Part shown: piece by piece, positions 1-10,575 of the stretch
How positions within the stretch are numbered: the stretch's first letter is position 1
How the letters are laid out: each line of letters starts with the position of its first letter
Assembly (NCBI GenBank): GCA_963971535.1
Contig: OZ020592.1
Span: forward strand, 121,197,333-121,261,332
Length of the DNA stretch: 64,000 bases
Direction of reading: 5' to 3'
DNA from: Notolepis coatsorum
Lineage: Eukaryota > Chordata > Actinopteri > Aulopiformes > Paralepididae
The notes under the pieces: model-generated
Database searches by the model: none
The model's input: only the letters and a program-made list of their open reading frames with translations
Told to the model about the DNA's origin: nothing
Translations under genes and position numbers: made by a program

Positions 1-2958
1 CATGGTTCCCATCAGAAGGTGGTTCCTAGTAGAACATGGTTCCCATCAGAAGGTGGTTCCTATTAGAACATGGTTCCTAGTAGAACATGGTTCCTAGCAG
101 AAGGTGGTTCCTAGTAGAACATGGTTCCTAGTAGAACATGGTTCCCAGTATAACGTGGTTCCCAGCAGAACATGGTTCCTAGTAGAACATGGTTCCCAGT
201 AGAACATGGTTCCCAGCAGAAGGTGGTTCCTAGTAGAACATGGTTCCCAGTAGAACATGGTTCCCAGCAGAAGGTGGTTCCCAGTAGAACATGGTTCCCA
301 GCAGAACGTGGTTCCTAGTAGAACATGGTTCCCCGCAGAAGGTGGTTCCTAGTAGAACATGGTTCCTAGTAGAACATGATTCCCAGCAGAAGGTGGTTCC
401 TAGTAGAACATGGTTCCTAGTAGAACATGGTTCCTAGCAGAAGGTGGTTCCTAGTAGAACATGGTTCCTAGTAGAACATAGTTCCCAGCAGAACATGGTT
501 CCCATCAGAAGGTGGTTCCTAGTAGAACATGGTTCCCAGTAGAACATGGTTCCCAGCAGAACGTGGTTCCTAGTAGAACATGGTTCCCAGTAGAACGTGG
601 TTCCCAGCAGAATGTGGTTCCCAGTAGAACATGGTTCCCAGCAGAAGGTGGTTCCTAGTAGAACATGGTTCCTAGTAGAAGGTGGTTCCTAGTAGAAGGT
701 GGTTCCTAGTAGAACATGGTTCCTAGTAGAAGGTGGTTCCCAGTAGAACATGGTTCCTAGTAGAACATGGTTCCTAGTAGAAGGTGGTTCCTAGTAGAAC
801 ATGGTTCCTAGTAGAAGGTGGTTCCTAGTAGAACATGGTTCCTAGTAGAAGGTGGTTCCCAGTAGAACATGGTTCCCAGCAGAACGTGGTTTCTAGTAGA
901 AGGTGGTTCCCAGTAGAACATGGTTCCTAGTAGAACATGGTTCCTAGTAGAAGGTGGTTCCTAGTAGAACATGGTTCCCAGCAGAAGGTGGTTCCTAGTA
1001 GAACATGGTTCCTAGTAGAACATGGTTCCTAGCAGAAGGTGGTTCCTAGTAGAACATGGTTCCTAGTAGAACATGGTTCCCAGCAGAAGGTGGTTCCTAG
1101 TAGAACATGGTTCCCATCAGAAGGTGGTTCCTAGCAGAAGGTGGTTCCCAGCAGAACATGGTTCCTAGTAGAACATGGTTCCTAGTAGAACATGGATCCT
1201 AGCAGAATGTGGTTCCTAGTAGAACATGGTTCCTAGCAGAAGGTGGTTCCCAGCAGAACATGGTTCCTAGTAGAACATGGTTCCCAGTAGAACATGGTTC
1301 CTAGTAGAACATGGTTCCTAGCAGAAGGTGGTTCCTAGTAGAACATGGTTCCCAGTAGAACGTGGTTCCCAGTAGAACATGGTTCCCAGCAGAAGGTGGT
1401 TCCTAGTAGAACATGGTTCCTAGTAGAACATGGTTCCTAGTAGAACGTGGTTCCCAGCAGAACATGGTTCCTAGCAGAAGGTGGTTCCCAGTAGAACGTG
1501 GTTCCCAGCAGAAGGTGGTTCCTAGTAGAACATGGTTCCTAGTAGAACATGGTTCCTAGTAGAACGTGGTTCCCAGCAGAACATGGTTTCTAGCAGAAGG
1601 TGGTTCCCAGTAGAACATGGTTCCCAGCAAAAGGTGGCTCCTAGTAGAACATGGTTCCTAGTAGAACATGGTTCCCAGTAGAACGTGGTTCCTAGTAGAA
1701 CATTGTTCCTAGTAGAACATGGTTCCCTGTAGAAAATGGTTCCTAGCAGAAGGTGGTTCCTAGTAGAACATGGTTCCTAGTAGAACATGGTTCCCAGTAG
1801 AACATGGTTCCCAGTAGAACATGGTTCCTAGTAGAACATGGTTCCCAGTAGAACATGGTTCCCAGCAGAAGGTGGTTCCCAGTAGAACATGGTTCCCAGC
1901 AGAAGGTGGTTCCTAGTAGAACATGGTTCCTAGTAGAACATGGTTCCTAGCAGAAGGTGGTTCCTAGTAGAACATAGTTCCCAGCAGAACATGGTTCCCA
2001 TCAGAAGGTGGTTCCTAGTAGAACATGGTTCCTAGTAGAACATAGTTCCCAGCAGAACATGGTTCCCATCAGAAGGTGGTTCCTAGTAGAACATGGTTCC
2101 TAGTAGAACATTGTTCCCATCAGAAGGTGGTTCCCATCAGAAGGTGGTTCCCAGCAGAAGGTGGTTCCCAGTAGAACATGGTTCCTAGCAGAAGGTGGTT
2201 CCTATTAGAACATGGTTCCTAGTAGAAGGTGGTTCCTAGTAGAAGGTGGTTCCCAGCAGAACATGGTTCCCAGCAGAACGTGGTTCCTAGTAGAACATGG
2301 TTCCTAGTAGAACATGGTTCCTAGCAGAAGGTGGTTCCCATCAGAAGGTGGTTCCTAGTAGAACATGGTTCCCATCAGAAGGTGGTTCCTAGTAGAACAT
2401 GGTTCCTAGTAGAACATGGTTCCTAGCAGAAGGTGGTTCCTAGTAGAACATGGTTCCTAGTAGAAGGTGGTTCCTAGTAGAACATGGTTCCCAGTAGAAC
2501 GTGGTTCCCAGCAGAAGGTGGTTCCCAGTAGAACATGGTTCCCAGCAGAACATGGTTCCCAGCAGAAGGTGGTTCCTAGTAGAACATGGTTCCCAGTAGA
2601 ACGTGGTTCCCAGTAGAACGTGGTTCCCAGCAGAAGGTGGTTCCCAGTAGAACATGGTTCCCAGCAGAACCATGGTTCCCAGTAGAACATGGTTCCCAGC
2701 ACTAGGTGGTTCCCAGTAGAACGTGGTTCCCAGTAGAACATGGTTCCCAGCACTAGGTGGTTCCCAGTAGAACATGGTTCCCAGTAGAACATGGTTCCCA
2801 GTAGAACGTGGTTCCCAGTAGAACATGGTTCCCAGTAGAACGTGGTTCCCAGTAGAACATGGTTCCCAGTAGAACGTGGTTCCCAGTAGAACATGGTTCC
2901 CAGTAGAACGTGGTTCCCAGTAGAACATGGTTCCCAGTAGAACGTGGTTCCCAGTAGG
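1..2958. repeat. 17-bp minisatellite (VNTR), about 174 units
   Basis: The stretch is a continuous array of a 17-bp unit of the form TGGTTCCYAGYAGAACA, with variant endings GAACA, GAACG and GAAGG and internal variants CCTAGTAG, CCCAGTAG, CCCAGCAG and CCCATCAG. At 17 bp per unit the array holds roughly 174 copies. Variants are mixed over most of the array but become regular toward the right end. It begins at or before base 1, so its true length is unknown. Open frames across it on either strand are low-complexity by-products, because 17 is not a multiple of 3 and the frame cycles through the repeat. Confidence 0.98.
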
Positions 2959-3276
2959 ACCCAGATGGAAGGTGTTTCTCACCGCTGTAACGATGACGCC
3001 ACGCTGCAAACATCCTGTTGTTCTGCCAGCCGGGAACCAGGAAGTGAGTGTTTACCGTCAGTGGAGCTGGTGTCTCATTGGTTCATCATGGGTTGTTGGG
3101 GCGGGGGGCGGGGGGGGGGGGGGGGGGGGGGGGGGGTGCAGGAATGTGAGCCTAATTTCACGTTTCCCATTTTTGATTGCTGTTTAAAACAACCGAGGGG
3201 GGGAGGGGGGAGAAACGGGAGGCCAGCCAATCAGCTCGTACGCCTGTCATTTGTCGTTAGGCGCCAAACACTCCCT
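2959..3276. other. Non-repetitive stretch with a G run
   Basis: This is sequence between two repeat blocks. It holds a G-rich run at about 3101-3136 and a second purine run near 3196-3213. No gene, RNA or element end is recognisable. Confidence 0.6.
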
Positions 3277-3378
3277 CACACACACACACACACACGCGCA
3301 TATGCACGCTCACACACACACACACACACACACACGTATAAACATGCACGCTCACACACACACACACACACACACACG
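3277..3378. repeat. (CA)n microsatellite, three blocks
   Basis: CA dinucleotide runs are separated by short interruptions containing GTATAAACATGCACGCT, which occurs twice. This suggests a small duplication within the microsatellite. Confidence 0.95.
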
Positions 3379-3510
3379 TATAAACATGCACGCCCCGAGA
3401 TCCAAATAAACCCGAAGGCCAAATCAAGGCCGAATGTACTGTTTTCCTCTGGCTCCTTCCCTAACAACAGACATGCTGAAACAGATGCACTTTCACCAAA
3501 CAAAAGCCTG

Positions 3511-3580
<70 letters not shown>
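3511..3580. repeat. (GT)n microsatellite
   Basis: About 35 uninterrupted GT dinucleotides. The flanks at 3379-3510 and 3581-3689 are unique sequence without recognisable features, ending in a short alternating CG/CA run next to the assembly gap. Confidence 0.97.
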
Positions 3581-3689
3581 CTGTCCTAACGACTCGGTAA
3601 TGACAGAGGCCAATCAACGATGGATGAGACAGAATAAACAAACACAGGCCAACGGCCTGGTGGGGAGATGTAAACGCGCGCGCACGCAC

Positions 3690-3889
3690 NNNNNNNNNNN
3701 NNNNNNNNNNNNNNNNNNNNNNNNNNNNNNNNNNNNNNNNNNNNNNNNNNNNNNNNNNNNNNNNNNNNNNNNNNNNNNNNNNNNNNNNNNNNNNNNNNNN
3801 NNNNNNNNNNNNNNNNNNNNNNNNNNNNNNNNNNNNNNNNNNNNNNNNNNNNNNNNNNNNNNNNNNNNNNNNNNNNNNNNNNNNNNNNN
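3690..3889. other. Assembly gap (200 N)
   Basis: Exactly 200 N, probably a placeholder length. It lies at the left edge of a GA-rich array. Confidence 0.99.
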
Positions 3890-4782
<893 letters not shown>

Positions 4783-6598
4783 GGTGGATTCACTTACTGC
4801 TCACCTCTTGGCCACAGTACTGTAGATTATATGATCACAGACCTTGACCCTTCCTCTCTCAGCTCATTCACTGTGAAACCACTAACCCCTCTGTCTGATC
4901 ACAGCCAAATTACCCTGTTTATTAAAAGATCAGACACAACAATGGCACAAACACAAAACAGTAAGCTGTACAATATCAGGAATTCATACAGAACAGAACC
5001 AAAACAGTGCAGAACAATACCAGAAAGCAACTCATACCCCAAGAATCCAAACACTTTTGGATAACTTTCTGGACTCCACATACTCTCACAGTAAAGAAAG
5101 CCTCAACCTAGCAGTAAACAATATTAACAATATATACAGACAAACAGCAAAGGAGGCACAACTGAAATGTACTACAAAAAACCAAAATCTGCAACAAAAA
5201 ACAGCTGGTTTGATACAGATTGTAAAATCATTAGGAAAAAAATTAGAATGCTACAGTATCAAATCAAAAACACAGAGACCCCAATAATGCTGATGTACGC
5301 TTTCTCTACTGTGAGACCCTAAAACTGTACAAACGTACACTCAGAACCAAAAAACAACAATATGACAAACAGCAACTGACACTAATTGAGGAGGCAATCA
5401 ATACAAACAACTTTTGGCAACATTGGAAACACAAACAAACCACAAAAACAGGAATTGGCTATACAGAACAGTGATATATGGACAACCCATTTTAAAACAC
5501 TATACCACACTGTTCAAATTGATGGAAACACAGAACAATCTCAAATTCTTGATAAATTTACTAAATTGGAGCTTGCCATAAAAGACAATCAAAACCCATT
5601 AGACTCCCCAATTATTGAGCAGGAACTGCTTAAGAAACTACAAACTCTTAAATCTAAAAAGGTTTGTGGACCTGATGGCATCTTGAATGAGATGATGAAA
5701 AATATGAACAAGAAATTCCAATTGGCTATATTAAAACTATTCAATTTGGTCCTGAGTGTAGGATATTTTCCTGACATCTGGAATCACGGACTCATAACCC
5801 CAATCTATAAAAGCAGAGACAAATTTGACCCTAATAACTACAGAGGCATCTGTGTGAACAGTAATATGGGGAAGGTTTTCTGTAGTATTATGAATACCAG
5901 ACTTTTAAACTTCCTTACCAAGCACAATGTCTTGAGTAAAAGCCAAATTGGATTTATACCAAAACACCGCACAACCGATCATATTTACACCCTACATACC
6001 CTAATTGATAAACATATAAACCAAAATAAAACCAAAATATATGCCTGTTTTATTGACTTCCAAAAGGCTTTTGATTCTATTTGGCATACAGGACTGTTCT
6101 ATAAAGTTATAGAGTGGTGTAGGGGGTAAAACATATGATATTATTAAATCAATGTACTCTGGTAATATGTGCAGCGTAAAAATTGGCAAAAAAATAACAG
6201 AATTCTTTACCCAAGGGCGAGGCGTTCGTCAGGGCTGCAACCTCAGCCCGGCACTCTTCAATATCTATATTAATGAATTGGCTAATATACTAGAAAAGTC
6301 CTCTGCCCCCGGTGTAAGTCTCCACAATCGGGAAGTGAAATGCCTGCTCTTTGCAGATGACCTGGTTGTGTTGTCCCCCACAGCAGACGGCCTACAGCAG
6401 AGCCTGGACCTGCTAGAGCATTACTGTCAGACCTGGGCCCTGGCAGTAAACCCCAAAAAGACCAAAATAATGATATTCCAAAAAAGATCCAGATCTCAGG
6501 ACGTCCTACCAAAGTTCTCAATTTGTACAAAACATGTAGAGTACTGCACACATTACACCTATTTAGGCCTAAAACTAAGTTCAACTGGACATTTTAAA
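4783..6598 (+). mobile_element. Degraded non-LTR retrotransposon (APE endonuclease/RT LINE)
   Basis: Translated pieces in different frames give the end of an AP-endonuclease domain (PLSDHSQITLF near 4885-4920), a linker and most of a reverse transcriptase. The element is truncated on both sides: the endonuclease N-terminus is missing, replaced by the GA array, and the sequence stops matching the RT thumb region near 6598. At least three frame changes are needed to read it, so it is dead. The style resembles fish LINEs usually annotated as jockey-like, but the clade is uncertain. A 3' end of possibly the same family lies at 50180-50605. Confidence 0.9.
5386..6129 (+). pseudogene. Reverse transcriptase fragment, fingers and palm (LINE)
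   Basis: This is an open stretch of 247 residues. From about residue 90 it carries RT blocks in the expected order: KKVCGPDGILNEMM, LITPIYKSRDKFDPNNYRGI, SQIGFIPKHRTTDH and the catalytic-block-A motif CFIDFQKAFDSI, with the first catalytic Asp inside it. The first 80 residues match the linker between endonuclease and RT. The frame ends after VIEW, where a one-base shift moves the reading to the next fragment. No start codon is expected here, because the real ORF2 began far upstream. RT function is established for the family; this copy is inferred to be inactive. Confidence 0.9.
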
Positions 6599-6600
6599 AC
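6117..6600 (+). pseudogene. Reverse transcriptase fragment, catalytic palm (LINE)
   Basis: This continues the preceding fragment after a frame change. It contains the RT block GVRQGCNLSPALFNIYINE and the catalytic motif LLFADDLVVLSPT with an intact FADD. The segment TWALAVNPKKTKIMIFQK and then YTYLGLKLSSTGHFK follow, typical of LINE RTs. The similarity stops abruptly after TGHFK at about 6598, so the thumb and the C-terminal part of ORF2 are missing. Confidence 0.9.
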
Positions 6601-7097
6601 CCTTAGGAGTCAACAGGGCTTATTGCACCCGTTGGCGGAGAACAAAAGAATTAGAATGTCTTCTAAATGCTCAAAAAGTACATCTTTTCAGAAATCGATA
6701 AAAATAGAAAAATGACCATTTCTAGTGCTTTGACATGTAATGTATACGTCTCCTTACTTGCTAAACGTAATACGACTTCTAAATACGTTTAATTCTTGCT
6801 AGATGGTATGATTGTAATTATCTCCGTTTGCGAGAACTACATCGCGTCACGAAACGCACATACATGGACGCGCGCACACACACAATAGCGGCGTGTGCGC
6901 TGTGAATAGGTGTTACACCCCCGCAGAGGCATGAGACTGGTATCAGAGCCTACCCCCCCATCCAAATTCTAAACAACAGATTGGCTTTTCATAATATGTA
7001 TGAATTATCTCTTGCAATAATATCCACGGGACTCGACTTTTTGCAGTCGTTTCTCCTGCGTGAGGAGTCTGAGGACATTCGCGGACATTCTCTCAGA
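6599..7097. other. No recognisable gene; AT-rich sequence
   Basis: The sequence follows the LINE break point. It has a short CA run near 6880 but no terminal inverted repeats, RNA fold or coding signal that I can support. Confidence 0.5.
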
Positions 7098-7195
7098 TAA
7101 AAAAAAAAAAAGCGTACATACACACACACACACTCTCGCTCTCTCTCTCTCAATTCAAATGGGCTTTATTTAACATTAACTACTGTATGGCAGAG
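7098..7195. repeat. Direct repeat copy 1 (A-run, CA, CT, LINE-tail-like block)
   Basis: This block has an A run, then GCKTACATACACACAC, then a CT-rich run, then AATTCAAATGGGCTTTATTT followed by AACATTAACTACTGTATGGCAGAGT. It is repeated almost exactly at 7680-7782. The AATTCAAATGGGCTTTATT part resembles the reverse complement of a LINE 3' tail such as the one at 50575-50600. Confidence 0.85.
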
Positions 7196-7486
7196 TGCGT
7201 CTGTGTATACGAGGTATGAATGATCTCTCGCAGTTCATTCAAGCGGGCTACGTGAACTACATCAGCCACTGGCTGCTGTGTGACGAGTTTGCTCACCCGC
7301 GGACCGCTTTAGTTGACAAGCTTACATACATTTTGGGTCATTTCATAATAGCAGTGTGGACCAGCTCTGTAACCAGCTCTGTAACAACGCATCTCGCTAG
7401 TTGACAGCTTACGCATGATGTAAAAATTGCAACGTTTCAACTAGAAAGGTAGGCTCAGTAGAGCCCAAATCTCTACCAGACGGGAG
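7196..7486. other. No recognisable gene; spacer between direct repeats
   Basis: There is a short open frame (69 codons) without family resemblance. I see nothing that supports a gene. Confidence 0.5.
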
Positions 7487-7531
7487 CTTTCTCTCTCTCT
7501 CTCCCTCTCTCCCTCTCTCCCTCTCTCCCTC

Positions 7532-7574
<43 letters not shown>

Positions 7575-7575
7575 G
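7487..7575. repeat. (CT)n/(CTCC)n and (CTGT)n microsatellite
   Basis: CT-rich units pass into about ten CTGT tetranucleotides. Confidence 0.95.
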
Positions 7576-7679
7576 AGAACCCAGGTTGCTTTCTAACCTA
7601 TACTAAAGACATGCCTGTGAAGTGTCATCAATCACTATGGCAAGCGCACATCCGTGGACATATACACACACACACACAC

Positions 7680-7782
7680 ACACAAAAAAAGCTTACATAC
7701 ACACACACACACACACACACTCTCGCTCTCTCTCTCAATTCAAATGGGCTTTATTTAACATTAACTACTGTATGGCAGAGTA
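7680..7782. repeat. Direct repeat copy 2
   Basis: This is the second copy of the block at 7098-7195, with a longer CA run just before it (from about 7663). Identity continues through the GGCAGAGT end, so the duplication includes both the microsatellite and the LINE-tail-like part. Confidence 0.85.
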
Positions 7783-8030
7783 CACAAGAAAGAAAATCAG
7801 TACATTACAGAAGGAATTTCTTGTACAGTCTTCTTGTACAGTGGGTGACAATATTGTCACAAGGAAAGATGAAATTACATACCTAGGTTTCATCCTAGAG
7901 GGAGAGAGAGACAGCCCAGAAAGACAGGATAGTTCAACAGGTGTGTCCAACAACCATCTCTGACAGTTGTTCCATGTCCATCATTGTCTAACTGCTCTAC
8001 ACTGTAGTCATGGTGATCACAATAATAATG
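7783..8030. other. Unassigned sequence with one GA/CAGCCC unit
   Basis: A single GGAGAGAGAGACAGCCCAGA motif at about 7900-7920 matches the unit of the array at 3890-4782. The remainder has no recognisable feature. Confidence 0.6.
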
Positions 8031-8034
8031 TTAA

Positions 8035-8653
8035 AGGATAACTCCACTTTTTTTTTTAAATTAGCTTATTTAACATCTTCCCTGGAGTTAGACAAGAAGA
8101 TGCATACCTTTTTTGTCTCTGTGCGTGCATTTTAGCTTTGGGAATAGACGCTCCGTTAGCATAGCTTAGCTTCATCACTGGAAGTGGGGGAGGACAGTAG
8201 CCTTACAGTGCCTTACAGTGTATTGCAAGGTCTGACATTGACCAAACTTGATATGCATGACCTTGGTGGGCTCTAGGTCAACTCCTGAAAAGGGGGTCAA
8301 TGTCAGACCTTGCAATCAAAAGTTAGGGGCGCACTGAAATTATGGCAAGGGTTATTAGCCCCCTAACTTTTGATTGCAAAGTCTGACATTGACCCCCTTT
8401 TCAGGAGTTGACCTAGAGCCCACCAAGGTCATGCATATCAAGTTTGGTCAATGTCAGACCTTGCAATACACTGTAAGGCACTGTAAGGCTACTGTCCTCC
8501 CCCACTTCCAGTGATGAAGCTAAGCTATGCTAACGGAGCGTCTATTCCCAAAGCTAAAATGCACGCACAGAGACAAAAAAGGTATGCATCTTCTTGTCTA
8601 ACTCCAGGGAAGATGTTAAATAAGCTAATTTAAAAAAAAAGTGGAGTTATCCT
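8035..8653. mobile_element. Foldback TTAA element: near-perfect 295-bp inverted arms
   Basis: The left arm (8035-8329) and right arm (8360-8653) are reverse complements with only about two differences that I can see: one substitution near the inner end and a one-base difference in a T run. The spacer is only 30 bases. The element is flanked by TTAA on both sides (8031-8034 and 8654-8657), the target used by piggyBac and Kolobok elements. The ends read AGGATAACTCCAC and GTGGAGTTATCCT. It has no coding capacity and is therefore a non-autonomous MITE. Transcription through it would give a long perfect hairpin RNA. Confidence 0.93.
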
Positions 8654-8689
8654 TTAACTACCTACCTCATTCTAGTCTACCCATATAAC

Positions 8690-8774
8690 GCTGCCTGGGA
8701 GGAGCGGGAATTGAACTGGGAACCTTCCGATTACCAGACGACCGCTCTACCTCCTGAGCTATTGTCGCCCCCCC
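8690..8774 (-). mobile_element. tRNA-derived SINE head
   Basis: Read on the minus strand, it shows an A-box-like TAGCTCAGGAGGTAGAGCGG and a B-box-like GGTTCCCAGTTCAATTCC at tRNA-like spacing. The anticodon region reads as a loop, but the acceptor stem is not closed, so it is a SINE promoter rather than a functional tRNA. The body would run toward lower coordinates, where the foldback element begins 33 bases away. Confidence 0.8.
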
Positions 8775-8822
8775 TGAATATACCTGCATATAATCAATAT
8801 AACTCTGTATGATAGCATCTAC

Positions 8823-8989
8823 AATAAGTAAGGGATAATGTATAGCTACGAGGTCATTGTCGCAAAATAATTGACCGACACGGAGTTTAGAACACCGAGG
8901 CGCAGCCGAGGTATTTTAAATGTCAGTGAAGGTCAATTATTTTGAGACAATGACAGAGTATATATAGGCTATACATTATCCCGCTTATT
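8823..8989. mobile_element. Short palindromic MITE
   Basis: The ends AATAAGTAAGGGATAATGTA and the reverse complement of GATTATCCCGCTTATT-like sequence face each other. A second inner inverted repeat (GGTCATTGTCGCAAAATAAT against ATTATTTTGAGACAATGAC) surrounds a short centre. There is no coding capacity and the superfamily is not determined. Confidence 0.75.
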
Positions 8990-9384
8990 ACATGGCTAAC
9001 TTACTAACAATATACCTAATTCATCGACAAGACGAGATCAAATGCAGACGCAGTTGTTCTGTGGCTCTGTCAGCCCAAATAAAGTGATTATTATTATCGG
9101 CAGCCGGCAGGTCTGTGGTCTGATTGCATGACTGAGTGCAGCTGTGCATATGCTGAGCAGCACTGATACAGTGTGTGTAATAATAATAATAATTAATAAT
9201 TTAGGACCTGCTCAGAGGTCATCATTCGGCACGCATGCGATGCATGAATGCGATTCGTATCTGCGATTAACCCATCCCGTCGTCCTTCCCCCCCAAGGGC
9301 AGCCGGGAGCAGACAGGCGTCAACGTGAGCCGCGCCAGGGGACCAATCCAAGTGCTCCTGTCCGTCTTCGTCAAGGACACCACA
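8990..9384. other. No recognisable gene; contains (TAA)n-like run
   Basis: A short AATAAT run lies at about 9180-9200. Nothing else is identifiable. Confidence 0.5.
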
Positions 9385-9612
9385 GCGTTAGCAATCTATT
9401 GTTGTTGTGCATGTTTTTCCATTGGGTTTATCTTATCGGGGGGGGGAACCCTTGCGAGCACGGGGAGAACATGCAAACTCCACACAGAAAGGCCTGGGAG
9501 ATACCCCACCTGGGTAACTGGCATCATGGAAACCTGGTCCCCAAGCGGGAATCGAACCCTGGACCTTCTTGCTGTGAGGTGACAGTGTTAACCACTACAC
9601 CACCGTGCCGTG
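9385..9612 (-). mobile_element. tRNA-like SINE, minus strand
   Basis: On the minus strand it starts GGCACGGTGGTGTAGTGGTT, with an A-box-like TGGTGTAGTGGTTAACACTG and a B-box GGTTCGATTCC. It continues into the sequence TTTCTGTGTGGAGTTTGCAT, which I recognise as a very common teleost interspersed repeat. The left boundary is approximate. Confidence 0.8.
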
Positions 9613-9660
9613 TAGTGGGCTTGATTGGTCCAGCTGCACACAGCGGTCATTATTGTTCGG

Positions 9661-9694
9661 CAGAGGTCCGTTATCGAGTAATATCGGACCTCTG
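9661..9694 (-). other. Perfect 10-bp stem-loop just after the L1-b coding end
   Basis: CAGAGGTCCG (9661-9670) and CGGACCTCTG (9685-9694) are exact reverse complements with a 14-base loop. On the minus strand the hairpin lies about 15-50 bases after the ORF2 stop of L1-b. Some LINE reverse transcriptases recognise a 3' stem-loop, so this could be that structure; the role is an inference. Confidence 0.6.
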
Positions 9695-9708
9695 ACGAGC
9701 GCTCCTTT

Positions 9709-10575
9709 TCATTCTTCTGTGATGTCGTTCCTCTTCTTCCTATATTCCTCCCACTTTTCCCATTTTGACTCAAATTTCAGCTCCTGTAGCCTCAGCATAT
9801 GTGTGATTCTCTCCATTTCCTGTATCCCCTCTATTATTTCTATCCATTTTTCCTTCGTCTGTGTTTCTACCCTGTACCACAGTTTAGTCAATACTTTCTT
9901 GGCTGCTACTAATAGTATCTTAATCAGATATTTGTCTTCTCCCTGAATTTCTTTCTGTGTCAAGTTCCCTAGGTATAGTACTTGACCTGTCTGGGGCATT
10001 TCATATCCTACTATTTCATTTATTATCCCTCCTATCTCCTCCCAATAGTTTCTTATTTTCTGACATTCCCAGAATATGTGTGTGTGGTTCGCTACTTCTT
10101 GCCCACATTTTCTCCAACATGGCTTCTGTGTTGGCATGTAATTGCCCTGTATTTCTGGTGTTATAAAGAATCTAATTATTATGTTTTTCCACCCAAACTC
10201 CCTCCATATCCTTGATCCTGTGGTTGATTGTTGTATCTTGCATGCGTTATACCATTCCTCCTCTGTTATCTCTATTTCCTTCTCCCACTTTTCTTTTATA
10301 TACAAGGTTGTAATTTCCTTACTGTCCATTATTGCCTGATAGTGCTGATATAACCCTCCCCTTCGTTCCTTCATATGTTTTTACCATTATCTTAATTATC
10401 CCATTCTGTTTTTTGTCTCTGTCTTGTTTTATTTCCTTGTTATAGTAATCTCTAATCTGTAAATATCTAAAGTGGTCTCTATTCTCTAGTCCGAATCTTT
10501 CTTTCAATTTCTGTAGAGTCTGCATCTCCCCTCCTTCTATCATTGTACATATTGCTGTTATCCCCCCCCCCCCGT
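9709..10575 (-). pseudogene. L1-b ORF2 C-terminal region with zinc knuckle
   Basis: Two overlapping frames on the minus strand (10585-10319 and 10374-9709) encode the region after the RT. It contains GWKNIIIRFF, then the knuckle CWRKCGQEVANHTHIFWEC (Cys, Cys, His, Cys spaced as in L1-type ORF2 C-termini), then a charged Lys/Glu-rich tail ending DITEE. One frame change separates the two parts around 10370. The sequence style matches the Lys/Glu-rich L1-b pieces at 15839-16890 and 27481-28279 and not L1-a, which is why I assign it to L1-b. The upstream end abuts L1-a at a C run near 10561-10574. Confidence 0.85.

Noticed and set aside
1-2958. CRISPR-like regular repeats
   Set aside because: Units are contiguous with no unique spacers, and the context is eukaryotic.
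1-2958. Array of p53 or steroid-receptor half-sites (GAACATGGTT, AGAACA)
   Set aside because: GAACATGGTT matches the p53 half-site in only nine of ten positions, and the steroid-receptor partner half is absent. Repetition of a near-match is not evidence of binding.
2440-3013. Minus-strand open frames rich in STGNHVLLGT and related words
   Set aside because: They are translations of the 17-bp minisatellite in rotating frames, with no independent coding evidence.
7195-7404. 69-codon open frame
   Set aside because: Short, without homology that I recognise and without neighbouring exons.
8701-8774. Possible tRNA gene on the minus strand
   Set aside because: A and B boxes are present but the acceptor stem does not close. 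It reads as a SINE head.
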